Of a stretch of 64,000 nt of DNA, positions 39,301-47,700 are shown piece after piece (within the stretch, counting starts at the first letter, position 1; every line of letters starts with the position of its first letter). Below the pieces are notes generated by a model, which made no database searches, was not told the origin of the DNA, and saw only the letters and a list, made by a program, of their open reading frames with translations. This DNA comes from Actinophytocola xinjiangensis (GTDB lineage: Bacteria > Actinomycetota > Actinomycetes > Mycobacteriales > Pseudonocardiaceae), in the NCBI RefSeq assembly GCF_001921215.1, contig NZ_MSIF01000003.1, positions 62,001-126,000 of the forward strand, in the 5' to 3' direction. Position numbers and translations under genes: made by a program.

Positions 39301-40040
39301 TGGGTCTCGGTGTGGCTGAGCTGGTCGCCGGGCACGGTGGTGACCAGCGCGTTGTCGCGGTACACCGCGTAGGCGGTGACGCCGGTGTCGTCGGTGGCCG
39401 CGCTCCAGGCCAGGCGGATCTGCCCGGACGCCGGCTGGGTGTAGGTCAGGGTGCCGGGCGCGGTCGGCGCCTGGGTGTCCCCGGAGACCGGCCCGTGCAC
39501 CTCGAACTCGGCGAGCTGCGCGGCCGGCCAGCCGGTGTTGGCGGTGACGGTCAGCCGCAGGTAGCGGGTGGTGATCGCGGTGAACTGGATGGCGACGGTG
39601 TTGGCCGAGGCCGGGTCGAACCGGTGGCCGGTGCTCGCGGCGACCGTGGTGAACGTGGTCCCGGTGGTGCTGGCCTGGACGGTCAGGGTCTGGGTCCGCT
39701 GGCCCCACGAGGCCGGCAGCTTGAGCACCACCCGGTCGACGCGGGCCGAGTCGCCGAGGTCGGCCTGGATCCACTGCGGGAAGGCGTTGTTGGCGGACTC
39801 CCAGTAGGTCGACTGGTTGCCGTCACGGGCGTTGCCGACGGGGTACTCGGGCAGCGAGCTGCTGGCCGAGAGGGTCGCGTCCAGCACCGCGCTGGCGGCC
39901 GGGGCGGACGTGGCCGCGGGGGACGCGGTGGGCGCGGTGGGGCCGGTGGCGGCCGAGGCGCTCGGCAGGAGGCCGACGACGAGCAGTAAGGCCGTGAGCA
40001 GGCCGGTGACCAGCCGCCATCGGGGCAGCGTGCGTTCCAT
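36369..40040 (-). CDS. Large secreted multidomain beta-helix glucanase-like protein (GH87-like)
   Basis: 1,223 residues. A signal peptide (about 1-35) is followed by discoidin/CBM32 (about 55-190), FN3 (about 195-285), a second CBM32 (about 290-430), two CARDB modules (about 435-670), a CBM6/35-like beta-sandwich starting EYEAEDAQYDG (about 680-850) and a right-handed parallel beta-helix to the end, with TEYGAVPDDGNDDTAAIQRAV at its start as in GH55/pectate-lyase-like caps. The FRTTGDDSLAVWA element with paired Asp and the CBM6/CBM32 context resemble GH87 alpha-1,3-glucanases; other beta-helix enzymes are possible. GAGGACACCC precedes the ATG at 40040. Confidence 0.82.
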   Translation of the reverse strand: MERTLPRWRLVTGLLTALLLVVGLLPSASAATGPTAPTASPAATSAPAASAVLDATLSASSSLPEYPVGNARDGNQSTYWESANNAFPQWIQADLGDSARVDRVVLKLPASWGQRTQTLTVQASTTGTTFTTVAASTGHRFDPASANTVAIQFTAITTRYLRLTVTANTGWPAAQLAEFEVHGPVSGDTQAPTAPGTLTYTQPASGQIRLAWSAATDDTGVTAYAVYRDNALVTTVPGDQLSHTETQPASATVEYFVRARDAAGNESADSNRVTRVGQGQEGENLAVGRPIEASSTVHNFVATNANDDNAGSYWESAAGYPSTLTVKLGSNADITSVVVKLNPDPIWGRRTQSFEVLGRDQDSGEFATLLARADHVFDPATNQNTVTLPVNGRAADVRLRFHANSGAPGGQVAEFQVIGTSAPNPDLTVASLAWTPTAPDESSEISLSATVRNTGPVAAPATTVNFALGGSVAGSVPVAPLAAGASATVSLDAGSRAEGSYTVSSTVDPSNTVVEQDDTNNTFTSPDRLVVSQAPGPDLRITGITATPPNPAVGTRVSFAVAVENRGTSAAAASVTRLVVAGTTLDTATSSIAAGATVNVAVNGTWTATSGGATITAQADATGAVAETNESNNVASHSIVVGRGASVPYVEYEAEDAQYDGTLLETDPLRTFGHTNFATESSGRKSVRLTSTGQYVEFTSTIPSNSIVVRNSVPDAAGGGGAEHTISLYVNGTFDRKLTLSSRHSWLYGNTDDPEGLTNSPQADARRLFDESHALLSRSYPAGTKFRLQRDAGDDAAFQIIDLVDLEQVAPPLSKPAECTSITEYGAVPDDGNDDTAAIQRAVTDDQNGVISCVWVPAGQWRQEQKILTDDPDNNGQYNQIGISNVTIRGAGMWHSQFYTLTQPQDAGGINHPHEGNFGFDIDKNTQISDIAIFGSGRIRGGGGAEGGVGLNGRFGTGTRISNVWIEHANVGVWVGRDYSNIPALWGPADGLEFTGMRIRNTYADGINFTNGTRNSRVFNSSFRTTGDDSLAVWANQYVKDTSVDVAHDNEFVNNTIQLPWRANGIAIYGGYGNKIENNLVYDTMNYPGIMLATDHDPLPFSGQTLIANNALFRCGGVFWGEQQEFGAITFFAQSRDIPGVTLRDTEIHDSTYDGIQFKTGGGNVPNVGITNVTIDDSNNGAGILAMGGARGSATLTNVTITNSADGDVVVEPGSQFVINQGP
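38517..38529. repeat. Intragenic 13-bp palindrome GTCCACTGTGGAC, copy 3
   Basis: Perfect palindrome within the CARDB part of the beta-helix gene. Read on the coding (minus) strand it again encodes Ser-Thr-Val-Asp, with the rare Thr codon ACA. Confidence 0.7.
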
Positions 40041-40085
40041 GGGTGTCCTCTGTTCGGTGGTGACGAGCAGGCAGGGAAGGACACC

Positions 40086-40103
40086 GGTCCGAAGTTTCAG
40101 ACC
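40086..40103 (-). promoter_or_regulatory. 18-bp imperfect palindrome upstream of the beta-helix enzyme gene
   Basis: GGTCCGAAGTTTCAGACC has matching outer arms GGTC/GACC and inner arms GAA/TTC (7 of 9 positions per half). It lies 46 bases before the ATG at 40040, where an operator for a LacI- or GntR-type regulator would be expected. The outer GGTC/GACC halves recall the dre-like repeats at 36332. Confidence 0.5.
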
Positions 40104-40201
40104 GTAGCCAAGCAATTTGCGTCGATCAGTCGACTTCTTGCGAACCGGGCCTCAAAGGTTGCACACGGGTGACCGGTTCGTCAACGGTGGGTCAACCGGA
40201 C

Positions 40202-40765
40202 CTACGGCCGGAAACCGTCCAGGGCCAGCGTGAGGAGGCGATCGGTCTCGTCGGCGCGGCCGGGGAGATCCTCGGTCGCCCAGGCGATCGCGTTGACCAG
40301 CCGCAGCAGGTCCTCCGGCCGCGCGTCGGCGCGCACGGCGCCCCGGCGGCGCGCGCCGTCGAGCAGGTCGGCCCACGCCGCGCGCATGCCGTGACAGGCC
40401 GCCGACAGCGCCGAGGTCTCGTCGGTCAGCACGGCGCGCACCGGCTCCGCCAGGCCACGGAAGACGGTGACGTGGGCGGCGAAGGCACGCAGCCACGTGA
40501 CCAGGGCCGCGTCCGGCGCGGGATCGTCGAGCAGGTCGCGCGCCTGGGCGGCGAGGGCGTCGTAGCAGTCGGCGAGCAGCGCCACCAGCAGCGCCTCGCG
40601 CGTCGGGAAGTGGCGGTAGAGCGTGGCCGGGCCGACCCCGGCCCGGCGGGCGATGTCGTTGAGCGAGGCGTCGACGCCGTGCCGGGCGAACACCTCACCG
40701 GCCGAGGCGAGCACCCGCTCGCGGTTGCGCCGCGCGTCGGCCCGGGGCGACGCCGGTGTGTCCAT
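40202..40765 (-). CDS. TetR-family repressor divergent from an LLM oxidoreductase
   Basis: 187 residues. The HTH is classical (VLASAGEVFARHGVDASLNDIARRAGVGPATLYRHFPTREALL, about 18-61). The C-terminal helical domain resembles the TetR_C group common in Streptomyces redox regulators. It is divergent from the LLM gene, with two identical operator copies between them, which strongly implies that it represses both genes. Confidence 0.92.
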   Translation of the reverse strand: MDTPASPRADARRNRERVLASAGEVFARHGVDASLNDIARRAGVGPATLYRHFPTREALLVALLADCYDALAAQARDLLDDPAPDAALVTWLRAFAAHVTVFRGLAEPVRAVLTDETSALSAACHGMRAAWADLLDGARRRGAVRADARPEDLLRLVNAIAWATEDLPGRADETDRLLTLALDGFRP

Positions 40766-40784
40766 GTCCGCCCCTCCCGGAGGT

Positions 40785-40841
40785 TTGCCAAAACGGAGAA
40801 CCGTTCCATATCGTAGCGGCAGCCAAACGGAGAACCGTTCC
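40785..40841. promoter_or_regulatory. Duplicated TetR operators in a divergent promoter
   Basis: The 17-mer AAACGGAGAACCGTTCC occurs twice, at 40791-40807 and 40825-40841, 34 bp apart. Each contains the inverted repeat AACGG-AGAA-CCGTT (40792-40805 and 40826-40839). Copy 1 lies between a -35 TTGCCA (40785-40790) and -10 TATCGT (40809-40814) of the LLM gene. Copy 2 lies just before the LLM ribosome-binding site and would overlap the tetR promoter. Confidence 0.8.
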
Positions 40842-40863
40842 GTTTCAGTTGAGGAGGAGCGCG

Positions 40864-41796
40864 ATGCGGGAACGACTGGGACGCACCGGGGTCTGGCTGG
40901 CGCCGCCGACCCTCGCCGTCACCCCGGCCGACGTCGAACGCCGGGCCGCCACCCGGATCGAGGAACTCGGCTACGGCTCGCTGTGGAGCGGCGAGACGAT
41001 CGGCGGCAAGGAGGCCTTCGCCCACCACGGGATCCTGCTGGCCGCCACCCGCACGCTCGTCATCGGCACCGGCATCGCCAACCTGTGGGCCCGCCACGGC
41101 GCGGCCATGCACGGCGGCGGCGCCACCCTGGCGCAGGCCTACCCCGGCCGGTTCGTGCTCGGCCTCGGGATCAGCCACCGCCCACTGGTCGAGCACAGCG
41201 GCCAGAGCTACGACCGCCCACTGCGGCGGATGACCGCCTACCTCGACCAGATGGACGCCGCCGCCGACGGCGCACCACCCGCCCCGTTCCCCCGCGTCCT
41301 GGGCGCGCTGCGACCGCGCATGCTGGAACTGGCCAGGGAACGCACCGACGGCGTCCAGCCGTTCCTGGTCCCCGTCGAACACACCGCCCGCGCCCGGCGG
41401 ATCCTCGGGCCGGACAAGCTGCTCATCCCCCACCAGGCCGTCGTGCTCGACACCGACCCGGTCAGCGCCCGCGCCACCGCCCGCGCCAACCTCGCCGCCC
41501 GGGGCCTGCCATCCCCCTACGCCAACAACCTGCGCGACCTCGGCTACGACGAGGACGACCTCGCCGGCAGCCTCAGCGACCGCCTCCTGGACGCCATCGC
41601 CGTGTGGGGCGACGAGACCACCATCGCCCGGCGCGTCCAGGAACACCTCGACGCCGGTGCCGACCACGTCCTGGTCCACCCCCTGGCCGGCGCCGGCACC
41701 GTGCCCGACCCACGCCCCGACGACGTCCCCGCCATGGTCGAGGTCCTCGAACGACTCGCCCCGGCACTGCCGCTGGGGCCCTCACCGGCCGGCTGA
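40864..41796 (+). CDS. LLM-class (luciferase-like) F420-dependent oxidoreductase
   Basis: 310 residues. RIEELGYGSLWSGETIGGKEAFAHHGILLAATRTLVIGTGIANLWAR and PGRFVLGLGISH are hallmarks of the bacterial luciferase-like TIM barrel, in the subgroup that uses coenzyme F420 (TIGR03620-like). It probably reduces or oxidises a small xenobiotic or metabolite. GAGGAG lies 8 bases before the ATG at 40864. Duplicated TetR operators predict tight induction. The last 15 bases overlap the convergent DUF4383 gene. Confidence 0.9.
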   Translation: MRERLGRTGVWLAPPTLAVTPADVERRAATRIEELGYGSLWSGETIGGKEAFAHHGILLAATRTLVIGTGIANLWARHGAAMHGGGATLAQAYPGRFVLGLGISHRPLVEHSGQSYDRPLRRMTAYLDQMDAAADGAPPAPFPRVLGALRPRMLELARERTDGVQPFLVPVEHTARARRILGPDKLLIPHQAVVLDTDPVSARATARANLAARGLPSPYANNLRDLGYDEDDLAGSLSDRLLDAIAVWGDETTIARRVQEHLDAGADHVLVHPLAGAGTVPDPRPDDVPAMVEVLERLAPALPLGPSPAG

Positions 41797-42234
41797 GGTC
41801 CGTGTCCGCCGCAGGTGCAGGTCGTGCACGCGGCCTATGTAGGCGTACCCGCAGGCCACCGCGCTCACCACGTACAGGATCACGTTCCACCAGGTCAGGT
41901 TGAGCGGGTCGCCGCCGTCGTTGGCCGACATCGCGACGATGCCGAACGCCGCCATCGCCGTGAATGTCACGCCCAGCACCGGGGTGAACGCGAACGCGGC
42001 GCTACCGACCGCGGCGAACAGGCCGACCAGTCCGACGACACCGTGCACGACGTTGGCCAGGGTGCTCACACCGAACACCCAGAACACGCGGTCCGGCTCC
42101 GACCAACCGAAGTCGTGCCACCCGACCTTGACCGTCCCGGCCACCGCGAGAACCACGTAGACCAGACCCACGGCCAGGATCACGCCGTCGGTGCGCGAGG
42201 GCCGGATCGACGGTCCGGTCTCGGACTCGGTCAT
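41782..42234 (-). CDS. DUF4383-like four-helix membrane protein
   Basis: 150 residues with four predicted membrane helices (about 17-37, 52-75, 82-102, 112-135). The pattern VFGVSTLANVVHGVVGLVGL followed by a second GAAG-like helix and NxxxWWN fits DUF4383. The family function is unknown. Its 3' end overlaps the LLM gene. Confidence 0.72.
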   Translation of the reverse strand: MTESETGPSIRPSRTDGVILAVGLVYVVLAVAGTVKVGWHDFGWSEPDRVFWVFGVSTLANVVHGVVGLVGLFAAVGSAAFAFTPVLGVTFTAMAAFGIVAMSANDGGDPLNLTWWNVILYVVSAVACGYAYIGRVHDLHLRRTRTSAGR

Positions 42235-42319
42235 GGGTGTTGCGTGCCCGTTCGGACAGCCGGCAAACCCCTGCCGGTCACCTTCCGCGAAGCCCGGGAT
42301 TCGTGTTGACTGTGCGCTT

Positions 42320-42763
42320 ATGGTCGTATCCGGTCGGATGACCCATCACTACGACGGTGAGCTCGTGGTCTTCCTGATCGGGATGACCATCAACAAGTTC
42401 TGGCGACCCGACCTGTGGCTGCCGGTCCTGCGTGCCATGCCCACGATGCTGCGGGAACTCGGCGAGGCCGAGGACTCCGGCCTGCTCGGCCACCGGCTCA
42501 TGCTGGAGGGCCCGCACCCCACGGTCGTCCAGTACTGGAACAGCCTGGAGAAGCTCTACGAGTACGCCGCCGCGCCGCACGCCGGGCACTGGCCGGCGTG
42601 GAAGGCGTTCAACCGCCGCGCGGTCCGCGCCGCCGACGCGGTCGGCATCTGGCACGAGACCTACCTGTCCCGCTACGCCGAGACCGTCTACGTCAACACA
42701 CCGCGACTGGGGCTGGGGCGCTGCACCGAACTGGTCCCGGTGGCCGACAAACCCCGGGCGTGA
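42320..42763 (+). CDS. DUF4188 (monooxygenase-like) protein
   Basis: 147 residues. GELVVFLIGMTINKFWRPDLWLPVLRAMPTMLREL and GPHPTVVQYWNSLEKLYEYA match DUF4188, a dimeric ferredoxin-like family usually called monooxygenase. Start ATG 42320 has no clear ribosome-binding site; ATG 42338 (MTHHYDG) would give a typical family N-terminus and is nearly as likely. It is a single gene between two minus-strand genes. Confidence 0.82.
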   Translation: MVVSGRMTHHYDGELVVFLIGMTINKFWRPDLWLPVLRAMPTMLRELGEAEDSGLLGHRLMLEGPHPTVVQYWNSLEKLYEYAAAPHAGHWPAWKAFNRRAVRAADAVGIWHETYLSRYAETVYVNTPRLGLGRCTELVPVADKPRA

Positions 42764-42782
42764 CGAGTCAGGCCGTGACCAT

Positions 42783-43436
42783 TCAGGCTCTGGGAAAGGG
42801 AATGGTCAGCTCACTGCCCGCCGGGTAGCCGATGGTCTCGGCCACGTCGTCGGGCAGGGCCTCACGACTCACCCCGACCTGCAACAGGATGTCGCGGAGC
42901 TGGTCGGGGCGGGTACGCGGCAACAGGTCGTGGATCCCCGCGCGAAGGCGGTGGTAGCGGCGCACCAACTGCGCCATGTCCACCTGCCGGCCGGTGCGCA
43001 GCGCCGACCAGGTCTCCTGGTAGGACCGGGCCCTGGTGGTCAGCTGGACGAGATCGAGCAGGCTGGTGCCCGGCCGTTCCCGCTGGATGTCGATGTACTC
43101 GCTGCCGTCCAGCGGCGGATGCGGCCAGCCCCGGTGGTAGTCGGCGCCACCGGCCGTGGAATACACCCAGACGAACACCGCCCGCTCACCGTCGGGGCGC
43201 ATGGTGACCGCCCGCTCCGGCACGTCGTAGGCGGCGGCGACCGCGGCGACGATCGTCTTCGCGGCGGCCAGCACGCCCACGGCCCACCGGCCGTCGGCCG
43301 GCTCCACGTGCCCGCACCAGCCCTGCGGGGTCACCAGCGCGGTCAGCCCCGACCCGGGCAGCGGCCCGTCCTCGCCGGCGATCTCGCGCGCCCACACCGA
43401 CTCGATCTCCGCGCACCCCGCGCGATAGTCGTCCAC
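42783..43436 (-). CDS. Hypothetical actinobacterial protein
   Basis: 217 residues; I do not recognise it. It is soluble, with a mixed alpha/beta first half (ALVTPQGWCGHVEPADGRWAVGVLAAAKTIVAAVAAAYDVP) and a helical second half (RSYQETWSALRTG, RRYHRLRAGIHDLLPR). GTG 43436 is the best start by codon bias, although ribosome-binding signal is weak. It lies 52 bases downstream of the amphi-Trp gene on the same strand and may be co-transcribed. Confidence 0.65.
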   Translation of the reverse strand: MDDYRAGCAEIESVWAREIAGEDGPLPGSGLTALVTPQGWCGHVEPADGRWAVGVLAAAKTIVAAVAAAYDVPERAVTMRPDGERAVFVWVYSTAGGADYHRGWPHPPLDGSEYIDIQRERPGTSLLDLVQLTTRARSYQETWSALRTGRQVDMAQLVRRYHRLRAGIHDLLPRTRPDQLRDILLQVGVSREALPDDVAETIGYPAGSELTIPFPRA

Positions 43437-43488
43437 GGTCCCATTATGGGCGGGACGACGATCGCCGTCGCCCCGCCCACGGGGGATC

Positions 43489-43746
43489 TCAGACGACCTC
43501 GTCCTGCTCGGCGTCCTCACCGTCGTCATCGAGCTTCCACTTGAGCTGGAACTCGATCTCCTCCTCGTCGTCACCGCGCTCGTGCTCGATGGAGAACTGC
43601 GCGCGCGCCGGGACCCGGAACCGCTCCCCGGCGATCTGGATCCGGAAGGACGTCTCGGACTCCAGCGCGTCGGCCAGCCGCCGCAGCTTGGCCACGACGT
43701 CGGCGGTGGAGTAGATGCGCTCGACGTCCCGGGTTTCCTTCGCCAT
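43489..43746 (-). CDS. Amphi-Trp domain protein
   Basis: 85 residues. YSTADVVAKLRRLADALESETSFRIQIAGERFRVPARAQFSIEHER followed by EEEIEFQLKWKL matches the small amphi-Trp domain, an alternating acidic/hydrophobic beta segment ending in Trp. Function is unknown. GGAGGACAC precedes the ATG at 43746. The C-terminus is strongly acidic. Confidence 0.82.
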   Translation of the reverse strand: MAKETRDVERIYSTADVVAKLRRLADALESETSFRIQIAGERFRVPARAQFSIEHERGDDEEEIEFQLKWKLDDDGEDAEQDEVV

Positions 43747-43880
43747 GTGTCCTCCGATCGCGGGCACCCACGGGGTCGGGCGCCGTGGCCCGTCATTCAA
43801 CCCTGGATCCTTCCGCTTACCTTCACGGCCCCGTCTCCGGAGCATGGACCACACCGAACCGGAGAAAGGGGAAAACACCC

Positions 43881-44255
43881 ATGACCGAGCCGAAACCGCC
43901 CGGTGTGCGGCGCACCACGGTGACCGCGCTGGCCGTGGTCGTCGCCGCGCTGGCCGCCGCGGCGGGCCTGTTCGTCGCCCTGTTCCTGGTCCAGCGATCC
44001 GACATCGGCGAACTCGAGACCGAGATCGCCGGCACCGAACGCGCGCTGGCCGACGACCGCGCCGAGCTGACCGCCAGCGAATCCACCCTGGACGAGCTGG
44101 ACCGCGAACGGGCCGAGCTGGACGCCATCATCGCCGACCTGCGGCCGTGCGCCGACGCCGCCCGGTCGGCCATCGACATCAGCGGCACCGCCGACCAGGA
44201 CGAGTTCGACGCCGCGTTCGACCAGATGCTCACCCACTGCGGAGACCAACCATGA
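43881..44255 (+). CDS. Single-pass membrane protein with coiled coil, paralogue A
   Basis: 124 residues: a short basic N-terminus, one membrane helix (about 14-37), then a heptad-rich coiled coil (DIGELETEIAGTERALADDRAEL to ERAELDAIIADL) and a C-terminal pair of cysteines in LRPCADAARSAI and DAAFDQMLTHC. GGAGAAAGGGG lies upstream. It shares this plan and its ending with the next gene, with which it overlaps (ATGA). Function unknown; possibly a sensor or partner for the kinase downstream. Confidence 0.78.
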   Translation: MTEPKPPGVRRTTVTALAVVVAALAAAAGLFVALFLVQRSDIGELETEIAGTERALADDRAELTASESTLDELDRERAELDAIIADLRPCADAARSAIDISGTADQDEFDAAFDQMLTHCGDQP

Positions 44256-44719
44256 CGCACTACCCCGGCCCCCAGCCCACCGTGCCGATGACCTATCCGC
44301 CGACGCCCGGCCCGCCGACGCCGCGACCCGCGATCGGTCACCCACCGTCGGCCTATCGGCCGCTGCCGCCACCGCCCCGGCGGGCCAGCCGGCGCACCGC
44401 GCTCGCACTGGGGGTGAGCGCGGTGGCCCTGCTGCTCATCGCCGGCCTGTTCACCGCGCTGTACGTGATGGCCAGCGGGGAACACGACGACACCGCCGCC
44501 ACCCTCGCCGACCGGCGCGCCGAGCTGAGCGGGGTGACCGAGCAGCTCACCAACGCCGACCGCCTCGTCGACGCCGGCACCGGGCGCAACGCCGACCTGG
44601 ACGACACCCGCACCGAACTGGCCGCCTGCGTCGAGGCGGTGCGCTCCCTGCTGTGGGACGACCTCGACGACGCCGGCCAGGACGCGGCGCTGGACGAGAT
44701 GTTCGCCCTGTGCCAGTAG
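44252..44719 (+). CDS. Single-pass membrane protein with coiled coil, paralogue B
   Basis: 155 residues. A 45-residue Pro-rich cytoplasmic tail (PPTPGPPTPRP, PLPPPPRRAS) precedes one membrane helix (about 50-72) and an extracytoplasmic coiled coil, ending with ELAACVEAVRSLL and DAALDEMFALCQ. The last 45 residues align with the end of the preceding protein, including both Cys, so the two are diverged duplicates. It is followed after 49 bases by the giant kinase gene. Confidence 0.78.
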   Translation: MTHYPGPQPTVPMTYPPTPGPPTPRPAIGHPPSAYRPLPPPPRRASRRTALALGVSAVALLLIAGLFTALYVMASGEHDDTAATLADRRAELSGVTEQLTNADRLVDAGTGRNADLDDTRTELAACVEAVRSLLWDDLDDAGQDAALDEMFALCQ

Positions 44720-44768
44720 GGCTTTCGCTGCCCGTAGGCTGGGCGCGATCTTACTGGGGGAGGCCACC

Positions 44769-47700
44769 GTGAGCGGCGACGTCGCGCCCGAGCTGTTCGG
44801 GCCGTACCGGATCGAGGAGTTGCTCGGGCGCGGCGGAATGGGTGAGGTCCACCGCGCCTACGACACCGTGAACCGGCGCTACGTCGCCCTCAAACGCCTG
44901 CCGGGCGCGGCCGGTGAGGAGTTCCGGGCCCGGTTCCGCCGCGAGGCCCGGATCGCCGCCGAACTGTCCGCGCCGCACATCGTGCCGATCCACGCCCACG
45001 GCGAGATCGACGGGCAGCTCTACCTGGACATGCGGCTGGTCGACGGCCAGGACCTCAAGCGCCTGCTGGCCAACGGGCCGCTGGATCCGGTGCGCGCCAA
45101 CGAGATCCTCGTCCAGGTGGCCAGCGCGCTGGACGCCGCGCACGCCAGGGACGTGCTGCACCGCGACGTCAAACCGGCCAACATCCTGCTCGACGCCGAC
45201 GGCACCGCCTACCTCGCCGACTTCGGCATCGCCCGGTCGGTCGCACCGGACGTCACCAAGCTCACCCAGACCGGCGAACAGATCGGGACCCTGGACTACA
45301 TGGCGCCCGAGCGCCTGATGCGCGACGACGTGGACGCCACGTCGGACGTGTACTCGCTGGCGTGCGTGCTGTTCCAGTGCCTCACCGGCCGGGTGCCCTT
45401 CCCCGCCCCGGACACCGTCGGCAAGCTCGCCGCCCAGCTCAACGACCCGCCGCCGTCGCCGTCGCTGTTCGACCGGCGCATCCCGCCGGCCATGGACCTG
45501 GTCGTGCGGACCGGGATGGACAAGGACCCCCGGCGCCGCTACCCCACCGCCGGTGAACTGATGGCCGCCGCGAGTGCGGTCACCGCCGAGGCACCGACGG
45601 CGGCGGTGATCGACCTGCCGGCCGGCGCCGACCCCGGCCAGACCTACTTCGTGCGGCTGCTGGCGACCATGGGCGGCCAGCTCACCGCCGACCCCCCGAC
45701 CAAGGTCGTGCACGACCGGTGCCCCTACCCCGGTCTGCAGAGCTTCGGCACCACCGACAGCGACTGGTTCTTCGGCCGTGAACAGGCGGTGCGCGACCTG
45801 CTGGCCAGGCTGGCCAGGCAGCACGCCGACGCCGGGCCACTGCTGGTGGTCGGCGCGTCCGGCGCCGGCAAGTCCTCGCTGCTGCACGCCGGGCTGCTGG
45901 CCGCGCACACCAGGAACGACCCCGGCGCGCCCCGGCTGGCGATGACCCCCGGCGAACACCCGATCGGCACCCTCGCCGCCCGTCTCGCCGCGCTCACCCA
46001 CACCGACCCCCAACAGCTGGCCTGGCAGCTCTTCGAGCACCCGGAGCGGTTGGGCGCGCTGTGCCGGGGCGCGACCGCCGCCTCGGACGCGCCGCTGGTG
46101 ATCGCGGTCGACCAGGTCGAGGAGCTGTTCACCCAGACCACCGACCCGCGCGAGCGGGAGGCGTTCGTCGTCGCGCTGGCCAACGCGTGGCCGGCCAGGG
46201 TGGTGCTGGCCGTGCGCGCGGACTTCGTCGAGCACTGCATCACCCTCGACCCGCTCAAGCCGGCACTGGCCGCCCCGTACGTGCTGGGTCCGCTGACCGC
46301 CGACGAGCTGGCCCAGGTCGTCACCCGGCCGGCCGAGGCGGCCGGGCTGCTGGTCGAACCGGGCCTGGTCGACCGGCTGATCACCGACGTCGGCGCCGGG
46401 CGCGACCCCGGCGCGCTCCCCCGCCTGGCGCACGCGCTGCGCGAGACGTGGCACAACCGGTCGGGCAACGTGCTGACCCTGACCGGCTACCAGCGCACCG
46501 GTGGTGTCGACCGCGCGGTCGCGCTCACCGCCGACGGCGTCTACTCGCGGCTCACCGAGCACGACCGGTACGCGCTGCGGGCCGCCATGCTACGGATGGT
46601 GACGCTGCTCGACGGCGGCGGCATCGCCCGGCGGCAGGCCAGCCGCGCCGACATTCCCGCGCCGGTACTGGAAAGTCTGGTCAGCGCCCGGCTGGTGACC
46701 GTCGACCAGGACAGCGTGACGCTGTCCCACGACGCGCTGCTGACCGCCTGGCCCCGACTGGGCGAGTGGGTCGCCGAGGACCGGGCCGGCCTGCTGGTGC
46801 GCCAACAGCTCGACGAGGCCGCAGCCGGGTGGCGGGCCGGCGGGCACGACCGGGGCGACCTGTACCGGGGTGCTCGGCTGGTGGCCGCGCTGGACTGGGC
46901 GGCCGGCCGCGCCGACCTCACCCGCGACGAGACGGCGTTCCTGCACGCCAGCGACCGGGACCGGCGGCGGCGGACCAGGCGGCTGCGCGGGGTGGTCGCG
47001 GGCCTGGCGACCCTGCTGGTGCTGGCGCTGGTCGCCGGGTTCGTCGCGGTGCTCGCCTACGACGAGGCCACCCGCGAACGCAACGTGGCCCTGTCGCGCC
47101 AGCTGGCGGCCCAGTCGCTGGCGGTCGGCGACGTCGACCCGGTCGACGCCATGCGCAAGGCAGTCCAGGGGTGGCGCACCAGCCAGACCCCGGAGGCGCG
47201 CGGCGCGCTGCTGTCGGCGCGGATGCTCAGCTATCCCACCGAGTTCGACGCCGGGCTGACCGGCGTACGGGCCGCGGACATCAACCAGGACAGCTCGCTG
47301 ATCGCGATCGGCAACGGTGACGGCGAGATCGTGCTGTGGGACGTCGAGGCCGGGCGGCGGCGCGAGGTCCAGCTGACCAACACCGGGGCGGTGGCCGCCG
47401 TGCGCTTCTCGCCGGACGGCACGCTGCTCGCGACCTCCAGCCTGGACTCGGAGAACCAGGACTCCGGCGTGTACGTGTGGGACGTGGCCACCGGCCAGCA
47501 GGTGAGCCGGCTGCACGACGTGTACCCGGCGATCGGCGCGGTGGCCTGGCGGCCCGACGGCGAGGCCGTCGCGGCGGTGACCATCCGCGAGGACGGCACC
47601 GCCTGGGTTCCCGAGTGGAACCCGAGGACCGGCAAGGTGATCCGCTGGGTGGCCAGCGACGCGCAGGTCACCTTCGCGCTGGCCTACGGCGTGGACGGCG

